Positions 6,355-11,903 of a stretch of 16,351 nucleotides of DNA are shown piece after piece. Both the position numbers and the translations under genes were made by a program. The notes beneath the pieces were generated by a model, which saw only the letters and a list, made by a program, of their open reading frames with translations, was not told the origin of the DNA and made no database searches. The first letter of the stretch is position 1, and every line of letters begins with the position of its first letter. The DNA lies in NCBI GenBank assembly GCA_002325645.1, contig DCSN01000242.1, forward strand, positions 1 through 16,351. The letters are read 5' to 3'. Source of the stretch: Pseudanabaena sp. UBA1465 (GTDB lineage: Bacteria > Cyanobacteriota > Cyanobacteriia > Pseudanabaenales > Pseudanabaenaceae).

Positions 6355-6840
6355 CTAGAACAAGCCCAAGGTCAAAGACTGGTCAATGGGCAAGGTGGAG
6401 CCGATACCTAAGTAGAGGGTAAAAGCAGTCCCAAATAGGAATACTGCCATCGCGACGGGGCGACGGAAAGGATTTTGGAACTTGTTGACGTTCTCGATGA
6501 AAGGAATCAAGATCAAGCCAACGGGAATCAAGCTTTGAAGTAGTACACCTAAAAGTTTGTTAGGGACGATCCGCAAAATTTGGAATGCAGGATACAAGAA
6601 CCACTCAGGCAAAATTTCCAAAGGAGTGGCGAAGGGATTAGCAGGTTCGCCAATCATGGTGGGGTCAAGCACTGCCAAACCAGTGATCAAAGCGATCGTG
6701 CCAGTGATCACAACGGGGAACATATACAACAGATCATTTGGCCAAGCTGGTTCGCCATAGTAGTTGTGTCCCATGTTCTTTTCCAACTTTGCCCGCAAAA
6801 TTGGATCGTTCAAATCAGGAAACTTTTCAATCTTTGCCAT
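6355..6840 (-). CDS. petD: Cytochrome b6f complex subunit IV
   Basis: A 161-aa integral thylakoid protein, the counterpart of the C-terminal half of cytochrome b. It contributes to the plastoquinol (Qo/Qp) site of the b6f complex that links photosystems II and I. Hallmarks are 'MGHNYYGEPAWPNDLLYMFP' (23-42), 'DPTMIGEPANPFATPLEILP' (59-78), 'NKFQNPFRRP' and the ending 'LPIDQSLTLGLF'. Three membrane helices are visible at about 41-58, 93-114 and 128-148. The quinol-site motif normally PEWY reads PEWF here (P78-E79-W80-F81, TTC codon); the catalytically important glutamate is kept. It lies 88 bp after petB in the usual petB-petD order and is followed by two hairpins. Confidence 0.97.
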   Translation of the reverse strand: MAKIEKFPDLNDPILRAKLEKNMGHNYYGEPAWPNDLLYMFPVVITGTIALITGLAVLDPTMIGEPANPFATPLEILPEWFLYPAFQILRIVPNKLLGVLLQSLIPVGLILIPFIENVNKFQNPFRRPVAMAVFLFGTAFTLYLGIGSTLPIDQSLTLGLF

Positions 6841-6928
6841 TTTATTGCTCTTATTTCTCTATTTATTGACAGATTTTCTAAAATTATCTAATAGGAAAAT
6901 CTTAAACTGGTTTCCCAGATAAGAAACC

Positions 6929-7576
6929 TTACAAAGGACCAGAAATACCTTGCTTGCGGATCATCAAGAAGTGAGCCAGCATGAATACAGCGATCAACCA
7001 AGGCAATACGAAGGTATGTAAGCTGTAAAAACGGGTAAGGGTTGCTTGACCAACGCTTTGACCGCCACGCAGTAGTTCAACTAAGGTTCCGCCAACTACA
7101 GGAATTGCTTCAGGTACACCAGATACGATCTTTACAGCCCAGTAGCCGACTTGATCCCAAGGTAAAGAATAGCCAGTTACACCGAAGGTAACGGTAATTA
7201 CAGCAAGGATTACGCCAGTGATCCAAGTTAATTCGCGGGGTTTTTTGAAACCACCAGTGAGGTAGACGCGGAAAGTGTGCAGGATCATCATCAAGACCAT
7301 CATGCTTGCTGACCAACGGTGGATTGAACGAATCAACCAACCGAAGTTAACGTCGGTCATGATGTAGCGAACTGAGTCAAAGGCTTCAGTGACGGATGGC
7401 TTGTAATAAAAAGTCATCGCGAAACCTGTGGCGAACTGAATCAGGAAGCAGGTGAGGGTGATGCCGCCCAAACAGTAGAAAATATTAACGTGAGGGGGAA
7501 CGTACTTGCTGGTAACGTCTTCGGCGATCGCCCCGACTTCAAGGCGATCATTAAACCAATCGTAAACTTTACTCAT
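6929..7576 (-). CDS. petB: Cytochrome b6
   Basis: A 215-aa protein, exactly the family length, with four membrane helices. It carries the four axial ligands of the two b hemes (H86, H100, H187, H202) and C35, which binds heme c-n covalently on the stromal/cytoplasmic side. Quinone-site and core motifs are intact, including 'SIHRWSASMMVLMMILH' and 'TGYSLPWDQVGYWAVKI'. It transfers electrons between plastoquinol and the high-potential chain in the thylakoid. It is the first gene of the petB-petD operon and divergent from the M23 peptidase gene at 7753. Confidence 0.98.
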   Translation of the reverse strand: MSKVYDWFNDRLEVGAIAEDVTSKYVPPHVNIFYCLGGITLTCFLIQFATGFAMTFYYKPSVTEAFDSVRYIMTDVNFGWLIRSIHRWSASMMVLMMILHTFRVYLTGGFKKPRELTWITGVILAVITVTFGVTGYSLPWDQVGYWAVKIVSGVPEAIPVVGGTLVELLRGGQSVGQATLTRFYSLHTFVLPWLIAVFMLAHFLMIRKQGISGPL

Positions 7577-7634
7577 GTAATTGAAAAACCCAAGATTGCT
7601 GAACTAGTTAACAATTTTCTGATAGCTGTAACTT

Positions 7635-7664
7635 ATTTTAATACTTATGATCGAGAGTAGGCAA
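7635..7664 (-). promoter_or_regulatory. Candidate petB promoter
   Basis: On the minus strand TTGCCT (7664-7659) and TAAAAT (7640-7635) are separated by 18 bp, matching sigma-70-type boxes at 4/6 and 5/6. A start near 7628 would leave a leader of about 50 nt before the petB ATG. This is a plausible but unverified candidate. Confidence 0.35.
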
Positions 7665-7695
7665 ACCTAAAGACTGTTTTTAACAAGTTTCACTA

Positions 7696-7725
7696 AATAT
7701 ATAGAAAGATATAGCAAGATATAGG
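7696..7725. repeat. Three tandem 10-bp units, AAGATATAG(N)
   Basis: Units at 7696-7705 (AATATATAGA), 7706-7715 (AAGATATAGC) and 7716-7725 (AAGATATAGG) repeat with a 10-bp period, about one helical turn. They lie between the candidate petB promoter and the M23 ATG at 7753, so they could influence either gene. Confidence 0.5.
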
Positions 7726-7752
7726 AAGTTTTCTTGCTCTTTACTAACCCGC

Positions 7753-8427
7753 ATGAAAATACATTTGCATTTCAGACTAGCAGTTTTTGTGATTTCTCTG
7801 TCCTGTATTTATGTAGCTCCCCTCTTTGCTCAAGTTTGCTCTCAGGAATATTCTCATCTAAATTTAGAAAATCATGACAAAGAATATCCACCGACGCAGC
7901 GTGTTGCTCATGTTCGCAGCGATCGCAATTTAATTTTAGATTGGGCTTTACCCACCGAATTTACCGAGATCTATCCATTTTTGGGTCAAGATTATCAACT
8001 AGCAGAACATGAAGGAATTGATTTTATTCACAGCAATCAGTTAGTCCCTCAAGTATCTGTGCGATCGGTTGCTGATGGCACAGTTGTGTATATTCGCCAT
8101 GATTGTCCTCAATCAAGTTTATTTGAGCCAAATAGTTCTCGGCGCGACTGTGGTGGTGATTGGGGAAACCATATTGTGATTCGGCATCCCAATGGACTAT
8201 TCACCCGCTATGCTCATCTCTATCCTGATAGTATCCAAGTAAAAGTTGGGCAGAGAATCACTCGTGGTCAAGAGCTTGCCAAAATGGGAAACTCAGGACG
8301 GAGTGATACTAGACATTTACATTTTGAGTTGGGTGTGGCAATTAAAATCAATCCCTGTGCGCCAGCGCAATCTTTTCACTATGTTTACAATCCAGCCACT
8401 TATTTACAATGGCACAATACCCAATAG
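7753..8427 (+). CDS. Exported M23 (LytM-type) metallopeptidase
   Basis: A 224-aa protein with a clear signal peptide (residues 1-26: basic start, LAVFVISLSCIYVAP core, likely cleavage LFA|QV). The mature part is one M23 domain. The zinc ligands are H86 and D90 (HEGID) and H190 in the HLH motif (188-190); H155 in RYAHL is the usual second catalytic histidine. 'VADGTVVYI', 'GNHIVIRHPNGLFTRYAHL' and 'GNSGRSDTRHLHFELG' match the family. All catalytic positions are present, so it is probably an active periplasmic endopeptidase cutting peptidoglycan cross-bridges, perhaps in growth or remodelling. Extra cysteines (C118, C133, C202) could form disulfides. There are no coiled coils, so it is not an EnvC/NlpD type. 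Confidence 0.92.
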   Translation: MKIHLHFRLAVFVISLSCIYVAPLFAQVCSQEYSHLNLENHDKEYPPTQRVAHVRSDRNLILDWALPTEFTEIYPFLGQDYQLAEHEGIDFIHSNQLVPQVSVRSVADGTVVYIRHDCPQSSLFEPNSSRRDCGGDWGNHIVIRHPNGLFTRYAHLYPDSIQVKVGQRITRGQELAKMGNSGRSDTRHLHFELGVAIKINPCAPAQSFHYVYNPATYLQWHNTQ

Positions 8428-8444
8428 GCGGCGCGATGTGCCGC
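8428..8444. repeat. Short copy of the GC-rich hairpin family
   Basis: GCGGCGC-GAT-GTGCCGC forms a 7-bp stem with one G-T and the same GAT loop as the terminator at 4577-4617. It begins right after the M23 stop codon. It has no U-tract and looks like a shortened or decayed copy of the dispersed repeat. Confidence 0.5.
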
Positions 8445-8472
8445 AACTCTTAATCTAGAAAAACTTAAATGT

Positions 8473-9063
8473 ATGAATGATTTAACAGATAAATCCCTTG
8501 ATAAGGAAAGAGATCGAGGCGATCGCCAAGATGCTAACAGCGTTGATATTCGCGAGATCAATATTGATGATATTGCGCCAATTTTTCACTTGGGCGAGCA
8601 ATTATTTACGAGTGACTTATATCCATACCTCTATCGCACATGGGACGAGTGGGAGGTGATCGGCATGTATAACACTGATTCTGAGTATTGCTTAGTTGCC
8701 GAAATCGATGATCAGCTTGCAGGATTTATTCTCGGCACAATCATCAATAAAGCCTCATGGAAATATGGCTATATTACTTGGCTAGGTGTAAATCCCAATT
8801 TCCAAAGGCGGGGAGTTGCCGATCGCCTAGTTGATAAGATCATCGAGAGAATGATCGAAGACAATGTGCGACTGATGCTAGTTGATACTGATCCCGCTAA
8901 TACGCCCGCCATTAATTTCTTCAATCGTAAAGGTTTTGGTAATGCCAGAGAGCATGTTTTTCTATCGCTAAATCTCGCCAAACATGACTATTACGGCAGA
9001 TTGATCAATTACGAACGCGATAAAGCCGAACGCAACCGTCCGCGATCGCGCCGCCGCACTTAA
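8473..9063 (+). CDS. GNAT-family N-acetyltransferase
   Basis: A 196-aa protein with a GNAT acetyl-CoA-binding core at about 25-165. Motif A, 'WLGVNPNFQRRGVADRLVDKI' (centred near residues 103-123), contains the QRRGVA pyrophosphate loop. Motif B is 'NTPAINFFNRKGF' (about 143-155). The layout is RimI-like, but the substrate (protein N-terminus, aminoglycoside, other amine) cannot be read from sequence. The N-terminal ~25 residues are charged and probably disordered, and the C-terminus is an arginine-rich tail (RNRPRSRRR) that could bind nucleic acid or ribosomes. It lies 45 bp after the M23 gene. Its stop is only 12 bp from that of the convergent higA, with no visible terminator. Confidence 0.85.
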   Translation: MNDLTDKSLDKERDRGDRQDANSVDIREINIDDIAPIFHLGEQLFTSDLYPYLYRTWDEWEVIGMYNTDSEYCLVAEIDDQLAGFILGTIINKASWKYGYITWLGVNPNFQRRGVADRLVDKIIERMIEDNVRLMLVDTDPANTPAINFFNRKGFGNAREHVFLSLNLAKHDYYGRLINYERDKAERNRPRSRRRT

Positions 9064-9075
9064 TTTTAATTTTGC

Positions 9076-10167
9076 TTAAAGTTTGGTTGGAGCATCAATC
9101 CAATTTTTGAGAAAAGGACTGACTTTAACTAGTAGCGATCGCAGTTTTGTGTAATCTTTAGTCTCATGGTGAATGCGTCCGAGGACAATCCCCACATGGC
9201 GATTTTGACTAGCAGCAAACTGGGCGATCGCAGACTTAGAAAAGTATGGTTTAGTTTTTTGGAAAAATATATTAAAAGCTGTTGGTTCTAGAATCCAATC
9301 TCTTGCTTTTTGATTAGCCTCTTGCTCTTGAGGGTTGATATCACCTTCATCAAGGTTATCTAAGTAAAATCCCTCATGCTTAAGAATGATGTGCGCCAGT
9401 TCGTGCATGAGCGTAAACCAAAACCAATCAATGCGATCGTGTCTTAGCGTCAGCGCAATTACTGGATGATCATCAACATAGAAAGCTGCACCATCTAAGT
9501 GAGTTTTGTTGAGATGAGGAACGATCACAAAGTGAATCCCTAAGCTAAGCAATAAGTCAGGAACTTTAGAGATATCTTCTTCTCGTTCAGCATAGGAAAG
9601 CAGAGTAGGAATCGCAGATTGCAGTTTGTCATGATCAAATTTGCTAACTTTTTGCATTTTAGAGATATTTTCAACACGCTTTGCCCAAGCAATCCGAGCA
9701 TTAACCTCTGATTCTTGGTCAGGATTACAACGCAGATTGGCTGCTAATTTAGGTGTTTCATTCGGAGATGTGATGCCTAAAAATTGACATACATTTTTTT
9801 CTAGCTCTTCAATCGAATCAGATGCTTGAATCCATCCACGCCTGATAATTTCTGATACAGGAGTAATACTATAGAGCTTACTTTTGCGACTTATTTCTTG
9901 TTCTGCTGTTTCTTTTTGGGCAAGATGTAGACGGTAGTTTGCTTCTAAGTTAGTCCAAAATTGAGCGGAAGTCCCAAAAGCAGCAGACAACTCTATAGCA
10001 GTTTCAGGAGTTATTTGCTTTGTCCCTTTAACAATTTCATTAATAGCTTGAGCAGGTCTGTCTATAATTTCTGCTAAATCTTTTTGTGTCCATCCCCTCG
10101 CCTCTATTTCTTCGCTCAAGATAGTACCAGGAGGGGGGACTCTTGCTGGTTTTAGTTGTTTAATCAT
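9076..10167 (-). CDS. higA: HigA-type antitoxin fused to an ImmA/IrrE-like zinc protease domain
   Basis: A 363-aa two-domain protein. Residues 14-78 are an XRE-type helix-turn-helix of the HigA class ('GTILSEEIEARGWTQKDLAE...', 'TPETAIELSAAFGTSAQFW'). This class binds the HigB toxin and represses the operon. Residues about 180-340 are an ImmA/IrrE-like (COG2856) metallopeptidase domain with H255-E-x-x-H259 (MHELAHIIL) and a downstream acidic cluster (E281/E283) that could supply the third ligand. Classical HigA is about 100 aa, so this is the long fused form, a known arrangement whose protease function is not well understood. GGTG lies just ahead of the ATG in the 15-bp gap after higB. Some relatives are annotated only as ImmA/IrrE-domain proteins. 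Confidence 0.9.
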   Translation of the reverse strand: MIKQLKPARVPPPGTILSEEIEARGWTQKDLAEIIDRPAQAINEIVKGTKQITPETAIELSAAFGTSAQFWTNLEANYRLHLAQKETAEQEISRKSKLYSITPVSEIIRRGWIQASDSIEELEKNVCQFLGITSPNETPKLAANLRCNPDQESEVNARIAWAKRVENISKMQKVSKFDHDKLQSAIPTLLSYAEREEDISKVPDLLLSLGIHFVIVPHLNKTHLDGAAFYVDDHPVIALTLRHDRIDWFWFTLMHELAHIILKHEGFYLDNLDEGDINPQEQEANQKARDWILEPTAFNIFFQKTKPYFSKSAIAQFAASQNRHVGIVLGRIHHETKDYTKLRSLLVKVSPFLKNWIDAPTKL

Positions 10168-10182
10168 AGTTTTTTACACCTT

Positions 10183-10482
10183 TTATTTATAATGATCGCT
10201 AATTTCTAGAACTTGTATATACTTACCTTGCTTATCCTCTTCAATTGTCAAAATTAGTCGCCATTGCTTATTGAGGCGCATTGAGTATTTACCTTTTTTA
10301 TCTCCCACCAATTTTTCTAATCGCCTACTTTTGGGCTCACGTAAATCCTGTTCATTTAATGCCGCAACTATTCGAGACATAACATTAAAGAAAGCCTCAA
10401 CCACGCCTGCTTCATACTTATCTTCTCCTTTTAGTTCAGTATATAAAGCCTCAAGCTTTTTACTTTTAAATAAGAGTCGCAT
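10183..10482 (-). CDS. higB: HigB/RelE-superfamily toxin
   Basis: A 99-aa basic protein of the HigB/RelE ribosome-dependent mRNA interferase fold. It has 'RRLEKLVGDKKGKYSMRLNKQWRLILTI' (53-80) with the positively charged active-site strand (R69, R75) and the C-terminal 'VLEISDHYK', equivalent to the usual VEIVDYH. Toxin precedes antitoxin, typical of higBA and opposite to relBE. The ATG at 10482 is chosen over an upstream in-frame ATG (10512) because the upstream one falls in the -10 box and operator, and because family proteins start at this 'RLLFKSKKL' region. Confidence 0.88.
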   Translation of the reverse strand: MRLLFKSKKLEALYTELKGEDKYEAGVVEAFFNVMSRIVAALNEQDLREPKSRRLEKLVGDKKGKYSMRLNKQWRLILTIEEDKQGKYIQVLEISDHYK

Positions 10483-10516
10483 AATTGACCTGATATAAAA
10501 ATTTGAGGTCAATTAT
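10481..10516 (-). promoter_or_regulatory. higBA operator: 11-bp inverted repeat over the start region
   Basis: ATAATTGACCT (10481-10491) and AGGTCAATTAT (10506-10516) are perfect inverted repeats separated by 14 bp. On the minus strand one arm covers the -10 box and the other ends at the higB ATG. This is the expected position for autorepression by the HigA helix-turn-helix. The repeat is seen; binding is inferred from the family. Confidence 0.65.
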
Positions 10517-10542
10517 AACAGTTGATTCATCTATGGGGTGAA
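10512..10542 (-). promoter_or_regulatory. higBA promoter with consensus -10
   Basis: On the minus strand a perfect TATAAT lies at 10517-10512. A partial -35 TTCACC lies at 10542-10537, 19 bp upstream. Transcription would begin near 10505, about 23 nt before the higB ATG, inside the operator. Confidence 0.5.
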
Positions 10543-10658
10543 TAGCATAATGACTACACTACTATTTTAAAAATAAAAATGATGTATTACTTAGATACCG
10601 ACTAAATTAGATGCAGGTTCAGTCTTTATATATAGTGTCTAGAGTGTTTAAATAATTC

Positions 10659-10686
10659 TTGACAACCCTAAATGTATTTGTAAAGT
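10659..10686 (+). promoter_or_regulatory. Possible orphan promoter, TTGACA -35
   Basis: A perfect TTGACA (10659-10664) with TAAAGT (10681-10686) 16 bp later. The -10 overlaps the HLR1 box. Any transcript would run toward the 3' end of ribF, antisense to it; no sizeable open frame follows. It may be fortuitous. Confidence 0.25.
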
Positions 10687-10694
10687 TTTGTAAA
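10677..10694 (-). promoter_or_regulatory. HLR1 (RpaB-binding) box, perfect consensus
   Basis: Read on the minus strand, TTTACAAA-AC-TTTACAAA consists of two identical 8-mers separated by 2 bp. It fits the published HLR1 pattern (G/T)TTACA(T/A)(T/A)-NN-repeat exactly. HLR1 is bound by the cyanobacterial response regulator RpaB at high-light and photosystem genes. No such gene is adjacent: higBA starts 195 bp downstream on this strand, and ribF ends 73 bp away in the other direction. Confidence 0.5.
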
Positions 10695-10766
10695 GAATTT
10701 TTTGTTGCCTTGCTGAGATTTTGGTAATGAACCTTTTTGATTTGTCTGAGGCTTGTTATTAATGGG

Positions 10767-11720
10767 TTAGGTCAAAACAGCAAAATGATTTAAGGCAGTC
10801 TGACAGTCAGATTTAATTTGCTCTTTGAGGGCATCTAGTGACGCAAATTTTTGTTCGGGGCGAATAAACTTAACGAGATCTACATTTAGATATTGATCGT
10901 ATAGATCGCCTTGCCAATCTAATAAATGCACTTCCACAGTGCGGCGATCGCCCCTTAGATCTTCTTTTACCGTCGGTCTTAAGCCGATATTCATCACGCC
11001 AAATATGGGCTTAGGGCTAGAGCTAATATTTACCTTTACAGCATAAACACCATCACGGGGCAAACATTTTTGAGCAGGTAGATCGAGATTTGCCGTTGGG
11101 AAGCCGATGGTGCGTCCTAACTGCTTGCCTTGGACGACTTTACCCACCAGATTATAAGGACGACCAAGCAAAGCATTAGCAAGATCGACTTCACCATTTG
11201 CTAAAGCTGCCCGAATATTTGAGCTACTGATTCTGATTGGTGCTGAATCGCTAATAATCATTTTCTGTTCAGTAATTACCGTTAGGCGATCGCCCCAAAC
11301 ATTTTTTAGATCGGTAATATTACCTTGGCGTTTCTGCCCGAAATGAAAATCAAAGCCAACGCTGATTAATTCCACTTGCAGAGAGTCAATCAAAATTTGC
11401 TGCATAAATTCCGCAGCCGTGAGTTTAGCAAGATCTGCATCGAAGGGTAGCAAAACTAACTGCTCGATACCAATTGATTCTAGTAGAGCCACTTTCTCGT
11501 CAAAGGGGGCAAGTAGCGATCGCGGTTGTTTGCTAAAAAATTCTTGAGGATGGGGCGAAAAAGAAACAACCGTACTCGTTAAATGTTGATGATTGCGACT
11601 CAAAGCATCGGGAAGAATCGGCGCAATTACATGGCGATGTCCTATATGTACGCCATCAAAGTTGCCGAGGGCGATCGCAGTAGGACGGGAAATTTGGTTT
11701 GGGTCAAATATTACTCTCAC
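10767..11720 (-). CDS. ribF: Bifunctional riboflavin kinase / FAD synthetase
   Basis: A 317-aa enzyme converting riboflavin to FMN and then to FAD. The N-terminal FAD synthetase (nucleotidyltransferase) half has GNFDGVHIGH (19-28), 'SFSPHPQEFF', 'VGFDFHFG' and 'ISSSNIR' (164-170). The C-terminal riboflavin kinase half has 'GRTIGFPTANL' (202-212) and 'TVEVHLLDWQGDLY' with the catalytic glutamate E263. Length and motif order are normal. The start is GTG at 11720, since the reading MRVIFDPNQ fits the family N-terminus; no clear Shine-Dalgarno is seen. Divergent from pyk across a palindrome-rich gap. Confidence 0.95.
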   Translation of the reverse strand: MRVIFDPNQISRPTAIALGNFDGVHIGHRHVIAPILPDALSRNHQHLTSTVVSFSPHPQEFFSKQPRSLLAPFDEKVALLESIGIEQLVLLPFDADLAKLTAAEFMQQILIDSLQVELISVGFDFHFGQKRQGNITDLKNVWGDRLTVITEQKMIISDSAPIRISSSNIRAALANGEVDLANALLGRPYNLVGKVVQGKQLGRTIGFPTANLDLPAQKCLPRDGVYAVKVNISSSPKPIFGVMNIGLRPTVKEDLRGDRRTVEVHLLDWQGDLYDQYLNVDLVKFIRPEQKFASLDALKEQIKSDCQTALNHFAVLT

Positions 11721-11760
11721 ACTTAATATTTTGACACAATTCTGGGATGTGATCTCAGAG

Positions 11761-11850
11761 CTAATTTTGAGTTTATGTCCCTCACAGGATAGTGGCGGCG
11801 CTTTGCGCCGCCACTATCCTGTCAAATAGAGCTATAAACTCAAAATTTAG
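11761..11850. repeat. Outer inverted repeat enclosing the hairpin, ~90-bp element
   Basis: CTAATTTTGAGTTTAT (11761-11776) is complementary to 11834-11850 except for one extra A. These arms bracket the hairpin at 11784-11822 and give a nested palindrome of about 90 bp. A 12-bp near-identical direct repeat, ATTCTGG(G/T)ATGT, flanks it at 11739-11750 and 11864-11875. Confidence 0.55.
11784..11822. repeat. Perfect 18-bp hairpin, TTT loop, between divergent genes
   Basis: Arms 11784-11801 and 11805-11822 are perfectly complementary. The GTGGCGGCGC-nnn-GCGCCGCCAC core is identical to that of the terminator at 4577-4617. Here it lies between the 5' ends of ribF and pyk, where neither gene needs a terminator, and it lacks U-tracts. 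Confidence 0.7.
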
Positions 11851-11903
11851 TTTTTGTGATGACATTCTGGTATGTTTGAGATCCCGCCGTTAGCTTACTA
11901 TCC

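Noticed and set aside
8473..10512. Possible genomic island around the GNAT and higBA genes
   Set aside because: No integrase, tRNA, att-like direct repeats or composition break is visible, and HIP1 octamers continue through the region.
10728..10763. 11-codon frame MNLFDLSEACY downstream of the HLR1 box
   Set aside because: It is too short to distinguish from chance, has no clear ribosome site and overlaps the end of the ribF region.
10710..10783. Long-range inverted repeat TTGCTG...TTTTG / CAAAA...CAGCAA near the ribF end
   Set aside because: The arms are short and separated by about 49 nt with a bulge and no U-tract, so they are not convincing as a ribF terminator.
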